From: Imhoffiella purpurea
Lineage (GTDB): Bacteria; Pseudomonadota; Gammaproteobacteria; Chromatiales; Chromatiaceae
Direction of reading: 5' to 3'
DNA length: 64,000 nt
Assembly (NCBI RefSeq): GCF_000585215.1
Contig: NZ_AONC01000009.1
Span: 1-64,000, forward strand
The notes beneath the pieces were generated by a model that was given only the letters and a program-made list of their open reading frames with translations, was not told the DNA's origin and searched no databases. A program made the position numbers and the translations under genes. The stretch's first letter is position 1. Each line of letters starts with the position of its first letter. This document shows positions 43,877 through 53,090 of the stretch, piece after piece.

Positions 43877-43892
43877 TGTCGTCTCTGAAACA
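43877..43892. promoter_or_regulatory. Putative NifA upstream activator site
   Basis: TGT-N10-ACA (43877-43892), the NifA-binding consensus, lies about 65 bases upstream of the nifU sigma-54 promoter, in the region shared with nifZ. Because the motif is symmetric it could serve either direction, but no sigma-54 promoter was seen on the nifZ side. Confidence 0.6.
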
Positions 43893-43938
43893 GTCGCGAC
43901 ACCGCGCCGAGTGATAAAACCTACAAAAGGAGTCCAAG

Positions 43939-44193
43939 ATGAACATGACCCAGATCAACCCCGGCGACATGGTGTTCGCCGCAGCCGACATCTTCAACGA
44001 CGGCGGCATTCCGGACGTGCCCGAGGACGCCCTCATCGCCAAGGCGGGGACGCGTGGCGTCGTCGTCAATATCGGGCATCTGGAAGAGAGCCCGGATCGC
44101 GAGCTCTATCTGGTGCGCTTCGAGGGCGAGGATCTGGTGCTGGGGCCGCCGACGGGCTGCTGGCTGGAGGAGCTGAGCCCGTCCTCCGAGTGA
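43939..44193 (+). CDS. nifZ: Nitrogen fixation protein NifZ
   Basis: An 84-residue NifZ-domain protein, needed in other diazotrophs for full maturation of the P-cluster of the MoFe protein. The conserved strings are AADIFNDGGIPD, AGTRGVVVNIGH and LVRFEGEDLVLGPPTGCW. It is one of the short forms of the family. AAAGGAG precedes the ATG at a good distance. It is divergent from nifU and shares its regulatory region. Confidence 0.87.
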   Translation: MNMTQINPGDMVFAAADIFNDGGIPDVPEDALIAKAGTRGVVVNIGHLEESPDRELYLVRFEGEDLVLGPPTGCWLEELSPSSE

Positions 44194-44334
44194 ACGGCGA
44201 CATCGGACGGGGCTGCGCGCCCCGATCCACGATGGATCGCGCCGGGCCGCTCCGGTATAAGGATCTGCAGTCTCAGTCGAGGTTCGATCGATGTTGGCCA
44301 TCCATTTTCCGACGCGGGTTCCGGGGCGGGTCCC

Positions 44335-45459
44335 ATGATCCGCATCGCCCTGCGCCACATGCGTCGCACCCGGCTGCGCACCCTGCTGACCCTGATCGGG
44401 GTGGCCGGTAGCGTCGCGCTCTTCGTCTCCCTCTCCGCGGTCAGCCGCGATCTGAAGCGGCAGCTCGATCAGGGCGTCGTCCAGAGCCGGATCGACATCC
44501 TGGTCGAGCAGCGCGGTGCCGCGACCCCCACGCTGTCCCGCATCCCCGAGACCGCCGAGACCGAGCTTCGGCGTCTGCCCGGGATCGCGGCGACCTCGTC
44601 CCTGGTCGTGGGGTCGGTCAAGGCCGCCGGACTCCCCTATTTGCTGCTGTTCGGGGTCTCCGCCCCGGAGACCTATCGGGCGGCAGGAGAATGGCTCGGC
44701 GGCGGTCTGATCGCGGGCGACATGTATCGCCCGGGCGCGGGCGAACTGGTCCTGGGACGTCTCGCGGCGCGCCGTCTGAAGCTGGATGTCGGAGACAGAC
44801 TGGAGATCGGCGGCACGCGCTCCTATAGGGTCAGCGGCATCTACTGGCTGGGCCAGGGCGTTCTGGACGGTGGCGCCATGATCGATGTCGCGGACGCCCA
44901 GCGGCTTCTTTCCCGCGCCGGCCAGGTGAATCTGCTGCTGGTCGAGGTCGAGGACAAGCGCATGGTCGGTCCGCTCGTCCAGCGGATCGGCGAGCGCTTC
45001 CCCGGTCTCCACGCCTTTCCGGCCACCTCGCTGGGCCGTCAGATCCGCGCCATCAGCATGATCGACGGCTTCGTCATGGCGGTCTCGGCCATCGTTCTGC
45101 TCCTGAGCGGGGTCCTCATCCTGAACACCATGCTGATGGCCATCAGCGAGCGTACCCGCGAGATCGGCATCCTCATGGCCGTCGGCTGGTCGCGCCTCAT
45201 GATCCTGCGTCTCATCCTGACCGAGGCGGGGCTGCTCGGCCTGATCGGCGGGCTCCTGGGCTTCCTCTGCGCCTATCCGCTGCTGTGGATGCTGACGATG
45301 CTGCCGGCGATGGCGCCGGGCTGGATCCCGGTCTCGCCGGACCTGGCGCTCTTCGCCCAGTCGCTGGGCCTCTCCGTCCTGCTCGCCACCCTGGGCGCCT
45401 GCTATCCGGCGGTCTTCGCGACCCGTTTGCAGCCGGCGACCGCGATCGGATACGAATAG
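44335..45459 (+). CDS. FtsX/MacB-like ABC transporter permease
   Basis: A 374-residue permease with one N-terminal membrane helix (about 15-38), a MacB-like periplasmic domain (about 45-240) and three C-terminal helices bearing the FtsX signature (LILNTMLMAISERTREIGILMAVGWSRLMILRL). Proteins of this type work with a LolD/MacB-like ATPase to move or pull substrates such as lipids, lipoproteins or toxins. The ATPase gene follows after one base. The substrate is unknown; its place between nifZ and the mod genes may be coincidence. Confidence 0.89.
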   Translation: MIRIALRHMRRTRLRTLLTLIGVAGSVALFVSLSAVSRDLKRQLDQGVVQSRIDILVEQRGAATPTLSRIPETAETELRRLPGIAATSSLVVGSVKAAGLPYLLLFGVSAPETYRAAGEWLGGGLIAGDMYRPGAGELVLGRLAARRLKLDVGDRLEIGGTRSYRVSGIYWLGQGVLDGGAMIDVADAQRLLSRAGQVNLLLVEVEDKRMVGPLVQRIGERFPGLHAFPATSLGRQIRAISMIDGFVMAVSAIVLLLSGVLILNTMLMAISERTREIGILMAVGWSRLMILRLILTEAGLLGLIGGLLGFLCAYPLLWMLTMLPAMAPGWIPVSPDLALFAQSLGLSVLLATLGACYPAVFATRLQPATAIGYE

Positions 45460-45460
45460 C

Positions 45461-46126
45461 ATGGATCCAACCCCAATGATTCGCGCCGATGGGCTCGTCA
45501 AGCACTTCGATGGTGGTCTGATCAAGGCCCTGGACGGCGTCGGCCTGGAGGTGCGGCTGGGCGAGGTCTGTGCCATCACCGGCCCCTCCGGATGCGGCAA
45601 GAGCACCCTTCTGAATCTCATCGGCGCACTGGCGTCGCCGACGCGCGGCGAGATCCGCATCGACGGCCGTCCGCTGGCCGAGCTGGGTCCCGCCTGTCTC
45701 TACCGGCGGCGCTACCTGGGGTTCGTGTTCCAGCTCCACCATCTGATCCCGGACCTGACGCTGTGCGAGAACGTCGAGATCCCGCTCATGACGACCGCCC
45801 TCGGGCGCCGCAAGCGCCGCGAGCGCGCCATGGCACTGCTCGCCGAGATGGGCCTGGAGCACCGCGCCGGGTCCATGCCGTCCCGGGTCTCGGGCGGCGA
45901 GCGTCAGCGCGCCGCCGTCGCCCGCGCCCTGGCGATGGAGCCCCCCATCGTCCTGGCCGACGAGCCGACCGGCAGCCTGGACTCGAGGAACGCCGGGCTG
46001 ATCCTGGACGCCCTGCTCGCGCGCTGCCGTCAATTGAACACGACCCTGGTGATCGTGACGCACGACCCGGGCGTCGCCGCGCGCGCCGACAGGGTCGTGG
46101 AGATGCTCGACGGCCGGATCCTCTGA
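45461..46126 (+). CDS. LolD/MacB-like ABC transporter ATPase
   Basis: A 221-residue ATPase with Walker A GPSGCGKST, the Q-loop in LGFVFQLHHLIPDLT, signature VSGGERQRAAVARAL, Walker B IVLADEPTGSLD and switch His in IVTHD. This arrangement is that of LolD/MacB/FtsE partners. It is co-transcribed with the permease directly upstream and converges on modC. Confidence 0.94.
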   Translation: MDPTPMIRADGLVKHFDGGLIKALDGVGLEVRLGEVCAITGPSGCGKSTLLNLIGALASPTRGEIRIDGRPLAELGPACLYRRRYLGFVFQLHHLIPDLTLCENVEIPLMTTALGRRKRRERAMALLAEMGLEHRAGSMPSRVSGGERQRAAVARALAMEPPIVLADEPTGSLDSRNAGLILDALLARCRQLNTTLVIVTHDPGVAARADRVVEMLDGRIL

Positions 46127-46150
46127 TTCGGCCCCCTCGGTGCGCGCGGC

Positions 46151-47233
46151 TCAGTCCATCAGCGCTACGGCCTTGACCTGGGCGAAGACCTCCTGTCCGG
46201 GCTCCAGTTTGAGGCGGTCGCGCGAATAGCGGGTGATACGGGCGAGCAGGGGAGGGTGGGGCTCGCCGGCGGTGCAGAGCTTCACCAGAAGATGCGAGCG
46301 GTCGATCTCATGCATCTCGAGGACGCGGGCCGGCAGCACGTTCAGGATGCTGGACCTCTCGGGCTCGCCGACGGCGATGCTGACGTCGCGGGCGTGAATG
46401 CGCAGGCGGACCCGGTCTCCCGAGGCGCGGTCGAGACGGCCCATGGTGAGCGTCCCGCCGGGGATCTCGATCCGGCTCAGCTCGTAGGCGTCGTCGTGGT
46501 CGCGCACATGCCCCTCGACGAGGGCGCTCGCCTCCGTGTCCTGCGCCAGGGGCAGGTCGAGACGCGACAGAATCTCGATGGCCGGACCCACCGCCTGCAC
46601 CTGTCCCTCGCGCATCAGGACGATGCGGTCGGCGAGCCGGGCGACCTCGTCCGGCGAGTGGCTGACGTAGAGTACCGGTATGCGCAGGTTGTCGTGCAGG
46701 CGCTCCAGGTAGGGCAGGATGTCCTGCTTGCTGGTGTGGTCGAGCGCCGAGAGCGGCTCGTCCATCAGCAGCAGTCGCGGGCTGGTGAGCAGCGCCCGGG
46801 CGATGGAGACGCGCTGGCGCTCGCCGCCGGAGAGACCGCTCGGATTGCGGTCGAGATGCGCGCGGATACCGAGCAGGTCGACGACCTCGTCGAAGTCGAT
46901 CTGACGCTCGGTCGCGGGCACGCGGCGCATGCCGTATTGCAGGTTGCGCCGAACCGACAGGTGGCTGAAGAGGCTGGCCTCCTGGAAGACGTAGCCGATG
47001 GGGCGGCGATGGGTCTCGAGAAAGATGTCCTCGGCATCGTCCTGCCAGGTCTCGCCGTCGAGCCGGCAGTGTCCGGAGGCCCGCTCCAGTCCGGCGACGC
47101 AGCGCAGGATGCTGGTCTTGCCGCAGCCCGAGCGTCCGAACAGGGCGGTGATGCCGATGCCGGGCGCGGTGAAGGCCGCGTCGAGGGTGAAGTTGCCCCG
47201 GTCGAGCCGGAAGGCGACGTCCAATTCGATCAT
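46151..47233 (-). CDS. modC: Molybdate ABC transporter ATPase ModC
   Basis: A 360-residue ATPase for molybdate import. Walker [10 protein letters not shown], signature [15 protein letters not shown], Walker [13 protein letters not shown]. The C-terminal domain (about 290-355) is a MOP/TOBE molybdate-binding fold ([14 protein letters not shown]). Its ATG at 47233 overlaps the modB stop (ATGA); the frame upstream of it lies within modB and is not coding. Molybdate uptake fits the neighbouring nif genes. Confidence 0.96.
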   Translation of the reverse strand: MIELDVAFRLDRGNFTLDAAFTAPGIGITALFGRSGCGKTSILRCVAGLERASGHCRLDGETWQDDAEDIFLETHRRPIGYVFQEASLFSHLSVRRNLQYGMRRVPATERQIDFDEVVDLLGIRAHLDRNPSGLSGGERQRVSIARALLTSPRLLLMDEPLSALDHTSKQDILPYLERLHDNLRIPVLYVSHSPDEVARLADRIVLMREGQVQAVGPAIEILSRLDLPLAQDTEASALVEGHVRDHDDAYELSRIEIPGGTLTMGRLDRASGDRVRLRIHARDVSIAVGEPERSSILNVLPARVLEMHEIDRSHLLVKLCTAGEPHPPLLARITRYSRDRLKLEPGQEVFAQVKAVALMD

Positions 47234-47919
47234 GTGCTGACTCGGTCCTGTCCGATCTGTCGCATGCGCTGGCCCAGGAGATTCATGCTCAGGACCACCA
47301 GGAAGGAGAAGAGCACCATGCCGCCCGCGAGCCAGTGCGCCTGGGTCCATTCGAGCGATTCGACATGGTCGTAGATGGCGATCGACAGCACCTTGGTCTC
47401 GCCCGGGATGTTGCCGCCGATCATGAGGATGACGCCGAACTCGCCGACCGTATGGGCGAAGGCGAGGATGGCGCCCGACAGGAGTCCCGGCAGCGCCAGC
47501 GGCACCGCAACGCTGAAGAAGCGGTTCAGCGGCGAGGCGCGCAGGGTGGCCGCCACCTCCAGGGGGCGCGAGCCGATCGCCTCGAAGGCGTTGTGGACCG
47601 GCTGCACCAGAAAGGGCATGGAATAGATGACGGATCCCACCACCAGGCCGGCGAAGGTGAAGGGCAGGGTGCCCAGGCCGAGCGCGTCGGTGAGCTTGCC
47701 GATGGGGCCGGCCGGTCCGAGCAGGAGCAGCAGATAGAAGCCGAGCACGGTCGGCGGCAGCACCAGGGGCAGGGCGACCAGCGTCGCCACCACCTGCTTC
47801 ATCCGCGAGCGGGTCTGGGAGAGCCACCAGGCGATCGGGGTTCCGACCACCAGCAGCAGGGCCGTGGTCAGGCTGGCCAGCTTGAGGGTCAGCCACAGCG
47901 GGGCGAGGTCGAGCGTCAC
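47230..47919 (-). CDS. modB: Molybdate ABC transporter permease ModB
   Basis: A 229-residue permease with five or so membrane helices, starting at a GTG. The family strings [41 protein letters not shown] and [16 protein letters not shown] are present, and the EAA loop contacts ModC. It lies between modA and modC in one operon. Confidence 0.96.
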   Translation of the reverse strand: MTLDLAPLWLTLKLASLTTALLLVVGTPIAWWLSQTRSRMKQVVATLVALPLVLPPTVLGFYLLLLLGPAGPIGKLTDALGLGTLPFTFAGLVVGSVIYSMPFLVQPVHNAFEAIGSRPLEVAATLRASPLNRFFSVAVPLALPGLLSGAILAFAHTVGEFGVILMIGGNIPGETKVLSIAIYDHVESLEWTQAHWLAGGMVLFSFLVVLSMNLLGQRMRQIGQDRVST

Positions 47920-48040
47920 TGTATGGGAGTTCCTGCGATTCGAGAGTCGTCTTGGGAGCGGGGCGGGACCGGCCTGTTACGAAATGGCCGATCCCTATCG
48001 GACCCCTCTGAAGCTCAGGCGATCAGGGGCGATCGGGAGA

Positions 48041-48781
48041 TCATTCTACCCCGTATCCGTATTTCTCGATCACGGCCTGCGCCTCCGGCCCCTTGAGATA
48101 CTCGATCAGGGCCGCCGCGGCCGCGTTGCCCTCGCCCTTCTCGAGCAGCACGGCATCCTGACGGATGGGGCTGTAGAGATCCTCTGGCACCGTCCAGCTG
48201 GAGCCGCTGCCGTCCTTCACGGTCTGGGCCAGGGCGACGAATCCGAGCTCGGCGTTCTTGGTGGCGACGAACTGATAGGTCTGGGCGATGTTGTCGCCCT
48301 GGACCAGCTTGGGCTGGAGCCTCTCCGCGAGACCGAGCGACTTCATCACCTCGACCGCGGCGGCGCCATAGGGGGCCGTCTTGGGGTTGGCGATCGCCAG
48401 CTTCTCGAACTTGTCGCCGCTCAGCACCTCGGGGCCATCGCCGATGAGCTCGGGATCGGTGCTCCAAAGGACCAATTTACCCACGGCATAGGTGAACTCG
48501 CCGCTGGCCGCGCCTTCCTCGACCAGCTTCTGGGGACGGGCCTGGTCGGCGGACAGAAAGACCTCGAAGGGGGCGCCGTTGACGATCTGGGTGTAGAGCT
48601 TGCCGGACGAACCGAAGCTGACCTGGGTGGTGTGTCCGCTCGACTTTTCGAACGCGGCGGCGATCTCCTTCATCGCGGCGGTGAAGTTGGCGGCGACCGC
48701 GACCTTGACCTCGTCCGCTAGGGTCAGAGTGCTGGTGCCCGCCAGCAGGATGGCGGCCAGGGTCTTGTTCATGATCTTCAT
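48041..48781 (-). CDS. modA: Molybdate-binding periplasmic protein ModA
   Basis: A 246-residue periplasmic binding protein with a signal peptide to about residue 22 (LTLADEVKV). It has the ModA features VAANFTAAMKEIAAAFEK, FGSSGKLYTQIVNGAPFEVFLSADQ and GEGNAAAAALIEYLKG. The ATG at 48781 follows GGAG by eight bases; a second ATG three codons later is possible. The long frame upstream belongs to shadows of modE. It is followed by modB after 121 bases. A ModE-like site lies 40 bases upstream. Confidence 0.96.
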   Translation of the reverse strand: MKIMNKTLAAILLAGTSTLTLADEVKVAVAANFTAAMKEIAAAFEKSSGHTTQVSFGSSGKLYTQIVNGAPFEVFLSADQARPQKLVEEGAASGEFTYAVGKLVLWSTDPELIGDGPEVLSGDKFEKLAIANPKTAPYGAAAVEVMKSLGLAERLQPKLVQGDNIAQTYQFVATKNAELGFVALAQTVKDGSGSSWTVPEDLYSPIRQDAVLLEKGEGNAAAAALIEYLKGPEAQAVIEKYGYGVE

Positions 48782-48820
48782 GGGCGATTCTCCAGTCGAG
48801 GGTTGTGATTGAAAAGCGAA

Positions 48821-48843
48821 ATGTCTATATGGATATAACGGTG
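48821..48843. promoter_or_regulatory. Putative ModE operator upstream of modA
   Basis: On the minus strand the site reads CGTTATATCCATATAGACAT, close to the ModE inverted repeat (CGTTATATA and its complement) with one good and one weaker half. It lies 40 bases before the modA start, where ModE with molybdate would block transcription. Confidence 0.6.
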
Positions 48844-48915
48844 TGCAAAAAAGCGCGTTCGCGTGCACTGATGACCCGCTCGCGGCGTCTTTTGATCGGG
48901 CCGTCGGGTAGGGGC

Positions 48916-49728
48916 TCAGCCGCTCACCGCCAGGATGACGTGGGGCGCCTTGATGAGAGCGCAGGCCCTCTTCCCCTCGCTCAGTGCCAGCTCCTGGACG
49001 CTCTCGTTGGTGATCATGGCGGTCAGTCGCGCGCCGCCGTCCAGGGCCACCACCACCTCGGTGTTGACCGCACCGCTGTTGATGCGCTCGATGGTGCCGC
49101 ACAGCCGGTTGCGCGCCGAGGTCTTGAGTCCCCCGTCCTCCGTGGCCAGGATCACGAAGGAGGACTTGATGAGCGCGAATGCCTCGACACCGGGGGCCAG
49201 TCCGAGTGACTGGACGCTCTCGTTGGTGACGATGGCGACCAATGGGGTGCCGTTGATATCGAGTGTGACCTCGGCGTTGACCGGGCCCGTCTTGATCTCG
49301 GAGACGAGTCCGCGCAAATGGTTTCTGGCGCTGACCTTCATGTTGAGGACCCCCAATAGTGACTCGAAGCGGTCGAAGTCCCTGATGCTCTCGTTGAGGC
49401 GCTCGAGAAAGCGTCTGTGTTCGCGTTCCGCCGCCTCGTAGACCGCGATCAGGCGACGTCCCTCGTCCGTCAGCTCGGTTCCTCCACCGTGGCGTCCGCC
49501 GGTGCGCCGTTGCACCAATGCCTGTGCGGAGAGGTTGTTCATGGCGTCGACCGAGTCCCATGCCTGCTTGTAGGACATGCCCATCGTCCGGGCCGCCTGC
49601 GAGATGGAGCCCGTTTCGGCGATACGGCGCAGCAGATCGATGCGTCCGTGCCCGACGAAGCGGTGCTCCTTCATGTCGAGCCGCAGGGTGCCGCTGGTCG
49701 AGAGATCCTGTTCGATGGAGTCAGTCAT
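48916..49728 (-). CDS. modE: Molybdate-responsive transcriptional regulator ModE
   Basis: A 270-residue regulator. The N-terminal winged helix (about 15-115) has ISQAARTMGMSYKQAWDSVDAMNNL, the ModE recognition segment. Two MOP domains follow (about 128-195 and 200-268), each with SARN.L.G and a NESVQ motif, which bind molybdate at the dimer interface. In E. coli, molybdate-loaded ModE represses modABC. The gene lies directly upstream of modA on the same strand. Confidence 0.95.
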   Translation of the reverse strand: MTDSIEQDLSTSGTLRLDMKEHRFVGHGRIDLLRRIAETGSISQAARTMGMSYKQAWDSVDAMNNLSAQALVQRRTGGRHGGGTELTDEGRRLIAVYEAAEREHRRFLERLNESIRDFDRFESLLGVLNMKVSARNHLRGLVSEIKTGPVNAEVTLDINGTPLVAIVTNESVQSLGLAPGVEAFALIKSSFVILATEDGGLKTSARNRLCGTIERINSGAVNTEVVVALDGGARLTAMITNESVQELALSEGKRACALIKAPHVILAVSG

Positions 49729-49771
49729 GCCGATGCTTTCGGGGGCTGGGCCAAGAATGCGCTGTGTATCC

Positions 49772-49787
49772 TATGCTATAACGATAT
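49772..49787. promoter_or_regulatory. Putative ModE half-site upstream of modE
   Basis: On the minus strand CGCATATCGTTATAGC contains ATCGTTATA, a ModE half-site, about 45 bases upstream of the modE start. It suggests autoregulation; the second half is not obvious. Confidence 0.4.
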
Positions 49788-49925
49788 GCGCGTCGCATGG
49801 AAGCCGAACCCGTCTCATCGCTCGTTCAAGAGTGGATTCATTGTCGGGTTGTCGACGGTCCCCGGGTTCAGGGAGATAAATCCGACAATCCTCGCATTCG
49901 ACCCCGGCTTCCGGTGCCGGGTATC

Positions 49926-50342
49926 TCAGCCGAGGATGCGCTCGTAGGCGAGTCGCAGCAGTGCCAGCTCGACTGGCGGCAAATTGCGCGCCTGTGTCAG
50001 ATCGATGAAGGTGCTGCCGTGCGTCGTGGCCTCTTCGAAGGGCGGATCGATGCTGGTGAAGCGGGCCAGATAGATGTCGGCCGTTCCATCGTTCCAGCCG
50101 ACCCTGCAGCGGTAGCCGCTCTCGGCCTCGAGCGCGCCGCTGGGCAGTCCGAGCTGGGTCTCGGCCGCGCGCAGCAGCGGAGCGGGGTGCGAGACCAGGT
50201 TCTCGGATTCGCCCCCGGATGTCAGCTCCGCGCCCTCGGGCAGTGCCTCGAATCCGCAGACCCCTCCGTAGGGCAGCTTCAGGAACCGGGTCCGGGCGCT
50301 GGTGGGGTGCTTGTGGTACATGATCAGGCGTGGAGCGGGCAT
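49926..50342 (-). CDS. Hypothetical protein beside modE
   Basis: A 138-residue soluble protein with no signal peptide or membrane helix. It begins MPAPRLIMYHKHPTSARTRF and ends in a helical, Leu-rich segment (LPPVELALLRLAYERILG). Two cysteines are present. I do not recognise the family. It lies upstream of modE on the same strand, 183 bases away. Codon use and an intact frame over 139 codons support it as a real gene. Confidence 0.62.
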   Translation of the reverse strand: MPAPRLIMYHKHPTSARTRFLKLPYGGVCGFEALPEGAELTSGGESENLVSHPAPLLRAAETQLGLPSGALEAESGYRCRVGWNDGTADIYLARFTSIDPPFEEATTHGSTFIDLTQARNLPPVELALLRLAYERILG

Positions 50343-50459
50343 CGCTGGACCTCGCTGGGATGAGTGTCGAATCCGTATCCCAGTAACTCAAGCGAAAATC
50401 ATGCCTTTTTTGGTGGGTGCCTTGGATGCGCAGGTTGTCCATCCAGCGAATGGCCTGGC

Positions 50460-51047
50460 TCACGTGGTGCTGTTCGGTAGTTCGGTGAGATCGACGTCTT
50501 CGTAGATGGTCTCGATGGGGGTGGAGAAATCGATGGAGGTCAGCTCCACCTGGTCCCCTTCGGCGAATGGGATCAGAACCCATTGATCGGCCTCGTTGCG
50601 GCGGAAGACGTCGACCGACATCAGGTCCGGATCGATGACGACGTATTCGCGCAGGGAGTCGAGCCGGCGGTAGTGGGCGAACTTCTTGCCGCGGTCGAAG
50701 GCGGCGGTCGAGCTGGACAGGACCTCGACGATGAGCGTCGGCGATTCCTTGAAATAGGTCAGGGCCGCGTCCGCCTCGCTGCAGGTGGCGAAGACGTCGG
50801 GATAGAAGAAGGCATCGGCCGCCTCGACGCGGACCTTCATGTCCGCCATGTAGACGCGACAGGGACCGCCTCTGACATGGGGGCGTAGAAGGGATGCAAG
50901 GTTGAGAGAGATCGTGACATGGGCCTCGCTCGCGCCGGCCATGGCGAACACCTGCCCGGCCAGGTATTCGTGCTTGACCGGCGATTCCAGCTCTCCGGCC
51001 AGATACTCATCCCGGCCGATACCGATCTTTTCCGCCGTGTTCGTCAT
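50460..51047 (-). CDS. Uma2-family protein (DUF820, PD-(D/E)xK nuclease fold)
   Basis: A 195-residue protein of the Uma2/DUF820 family, which has a restriction-endonuclease-like fold. The likely catalytic residues are visible as the Asp in FYPDVFATC, the Glu in TLIVEVLSSST and the Lys in RGKKFAHYR. AGGAGGTG just before the ATG at 51047 is a near-perfect ribosome site. Such genes are very common in cyanobacteria and scattered in other bacteria; function unknown. It is a lone gene upstream of lpdA. Confidence 0.86.
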   Translation of the reverse strand: MTNTAEKIGIGRDEYLAGELESPVKHEYLAGQVFAMAGASEAHVTISLNLASLLRPHVRGGPCRVYMADMKVRVEAADAFFYPDVFATCSEADAALTYFKESPTLIVEVLSSSTAAFDRGKKFAHYRRLDSLREYVVIDPDLMSVDVFRRNEADQWVLIPFAEGDQVELTSIDFSTPIETIYEDVDLTELPNSTT

Positions 51048-51103
51048 GGACACCTCCTGTTTGTTTGAGGGCACATCCCGGCGGTTTCGCCATGGATGCC
51101 TCA

Positions 51104-51124
51104 GGAGGGGAGGGTTGCCCCTCC
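51104..51124. terminator. GC-rich stem-loop between lpdA and the Uma2 gene
   Basis: GGAGGGG (51104-51110) pairs with CCCCTCC (51118-51124). It lies just after the lpdA stop as read leftward and may end that transcript, though no T-run follows. Confidence 0.35.
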
Positions 51125-51173
51125 CGAATGTCACCGCAAACCCTTCGTCTTGAAAGCGATTCCCGCAAAGGGT

Positions 51174-52880
51174 TCAGCGCTTCTTCGGCGGCATGATGTC
51201 CGTGATGGATCCGTGCGCCATCTCGGCCGCCAGTCCGATGGTCTCGTTCAGGGTCGGGTGCGGGTGGATGGTCAGTCCGATGTCCTCCATGTCGGCGCCC
51301 ATCTCGAGCGCCAGCACCGCCTCGCCGATGAGCTCGCCGGCGTTGGGCCCGACGATTCCGGCGCCCAGGATGCGCTTGGTCTCGGGGTCGAACAGCAGCT
51401 TGGTCAGACCCTCGTCGCGATGGATGCCGAGTGCGCGTCCGCTGGCGGCCCAGGGGAAGACGCCCTTCTCGTAGGGGATGCCCTGCTCCTTGGCCTTGGT
51501 CTCGGTGAGCCCCATCCAGGCGACCTCGGGGTCGGTGTAGGCGACCGAGGGGATGGTCATGGGGTCGAAGAGCGCGGGCAGTCCGGCGATGACCTCGGCG
51601 GCCACCTTGGCCTCGTGGGTCGCCTTGTGGGCCAGCATGGGGCCGCCGACCACGTCGCCGATGGCGTAGATGTTGGGCACGTTGGTGCGCTGATGGCCGT
51701 CGACCTTGATGAAGCCGTGCTGGTCGACCTGGACCCCGGCCGCCTCCGCGTCGATCAGCTTGCCGTTGGGCAGGCGGCCGACCGCGACCAGGACCTTGTC
51801 GTAGGTCTCCTCGCCCGGATGTTTGCCCTCGAAGACGACCTTGATGCCCTCGGGCGTCGCGCTCATGCTGGCGACCTTGGTCTCGAGCTTGATCTTGTCG
51901 TAGCGCTTCTTGATGATCTTCTCGACGGCGCGGACCAGATCCATGTCGGCGCCCGGCATCAGCTGGTTCTTGAGCTCGACCACGTCGATTCGGGAGCCCA
52001 GGGTGCTGTAGACGGTCGCCATCTCCAGTCCGATGATGCCGCCCCCGACGATCAGCATGCGGGCCGGGACATCGGCCAGCGCCAGCGCGTCGGTCGAGTC
52101 CATGACGCGCGGGTCGTCATGCGGGAAGCCCGGGATCTTCAGCGGCGAGGATCCGCAGGCGATGATGCAGTGATCGAAGCGGATGCCGACGCGGCCCTCC
52201 TTGGTCTCGACCCCGATGCGGTTGGGCGACTCGAAGCGGCCGGTCCCCTGAACCACCTGCACCTTGCGCTGCTTGGCCAGGGCGGTGAGACCGCCGGTCA
52301 GCTTGGCGACCACCTTGTCCTTGCCGGCGCGCATCTTGTCGAGATCCACCTCGGGCTCGCCGTAGGTCACGCCCATGCTGCCGAGCGTCTTGACCTCCTC
52401 CATGATCTGGGCCGTGTGCAGCAGTGCCTTGGAGGGGATGCAGCCGACGTTGAGACAGACGCCGCCGAGGGTGTCGTAGCGCTCGATCAGGACGACCTTC
52501 TTGCCGAGATCGGCGGCGCGGAAGGCGGCCGTGTAGCCGCCCGGGCCGGCGCCCAGGACCACGACCTCGGTGACCATGTCGACCGATTCGGAGGCGGCTG
52601 GGGCGGATTCGCTCGATGCCTCGGCGGCCAGGGCCTCGGGGTCGACCTCCAACGTCAGGATGGGATCGCCCTGAGAGACGCGCTCGCCGACCTTGACGCC
52701 GATCGTCCCGATGGTGCCGGCATGCGGGGCCGGGATCTCCATGGTCGCCTTGTCGCTTTCGAGCGTGATCAGCGACGCCTCCCTGGTCACCTGGTCGCCG
52801 GGCGAAACCAATACCTCGATGACTTCCACGTCCTTGAAATCGCCAATGTCCGGGACCTTGACCTCGATGCTGTTGCTCAT
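51174..52880 (-). CDS. lpdA: Dihydrolipoamide dehydrogenase (E3) with N-terminal lipoyl domain
   Basis: A 568-residue E3. Residues about 4-78 are a biotinyl/lipoyl domain with the lipoylation motif ESDKATMEIPAP. From about 103 it is the flavoenzyme: the FAD site GAGPGGYTAAFRA, the redox disulfide GGVCLNVGCIPSKA, NAD site VGGGIIGLEMA, and the active-site His in HPHPTLNE. It reoxidises lipoyl groups of the pyruvate dehydrogenase complex. It follows aceF on the same strand, so the complex is encoded as aceE-aceF-lpdA. Confidence 0.97.
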   Translation of the reverse strand: MSNSIEVKVPDIGDFKDVEVIEVLVSPGDQVTREASLITLESDKATMEIPAPHAGTIGTIGVKVGERVSQGDPILTLEVDPEALAAEASSESAPAASESVDMVTEVVVLGAGPGGYTAAFRAADLGKKVVLIERYDTLGGVCLNVGCIPSKALLHTAQIMEEVKTLGSMGVTYGEPEVDLDKMRAGKDKVVAKLTGGLTALAKQRKVQVVQGTGRFESPNRIGVETKEGRVGIRFDHCIIACGSSPLKIPGFPHDDPRVMDSTDALALADVPARMLIVGGGIIGLEMATVYSTLGSRIDVVELKNQLMPGADMDLVRAVEKIIKKRYDKIKLETKVASMSATPEGIKVVFEGKHPGEETYDKVLVAVGRLPNGKLIDAEAAGVQVDQHGFIKVDGHQRTNVPNIYAIGDVVGGPMLAHKATHEAKVAAEVIAGLPALFDPMTIPSVAYTDPEVAWMGLTETKAKEQGIPYEKGVFPWAASGRALGIHRDEGLTKLLFDPETKRILGAGIVGPNAGELIGEAVLALEMGADMEDIGLTIHPHPTLNETIGLAAEMAHGSITDIMPPKKR

Positions 52881-53090
52881 GGGAAATGCTTCTCTCTTGG
52901 GCGTCTTGGGCCCTGGGTGGTAGGACGATTCGATGGCGTCAATCCTAAACGATCGTCCATCCTAAGGTGAAATCGCTTCCGGGATTCGTCTTGTCGGGTG
53001 GCCCGTCGGTCGGAATCCGCGAGCCTCTCCCTCCGATCGGGAGCCTTCGCGGATTCCGGCCGAGATGGGCTGGGCGTCATTCGGCTCCGG

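Noticed and set aside
51139-51174. AACCCTT and AAGGGTT arms at the lpdA stop
   Set aside because: Short arms with a 22-base loop and no T-run; too weak to call a terminator.
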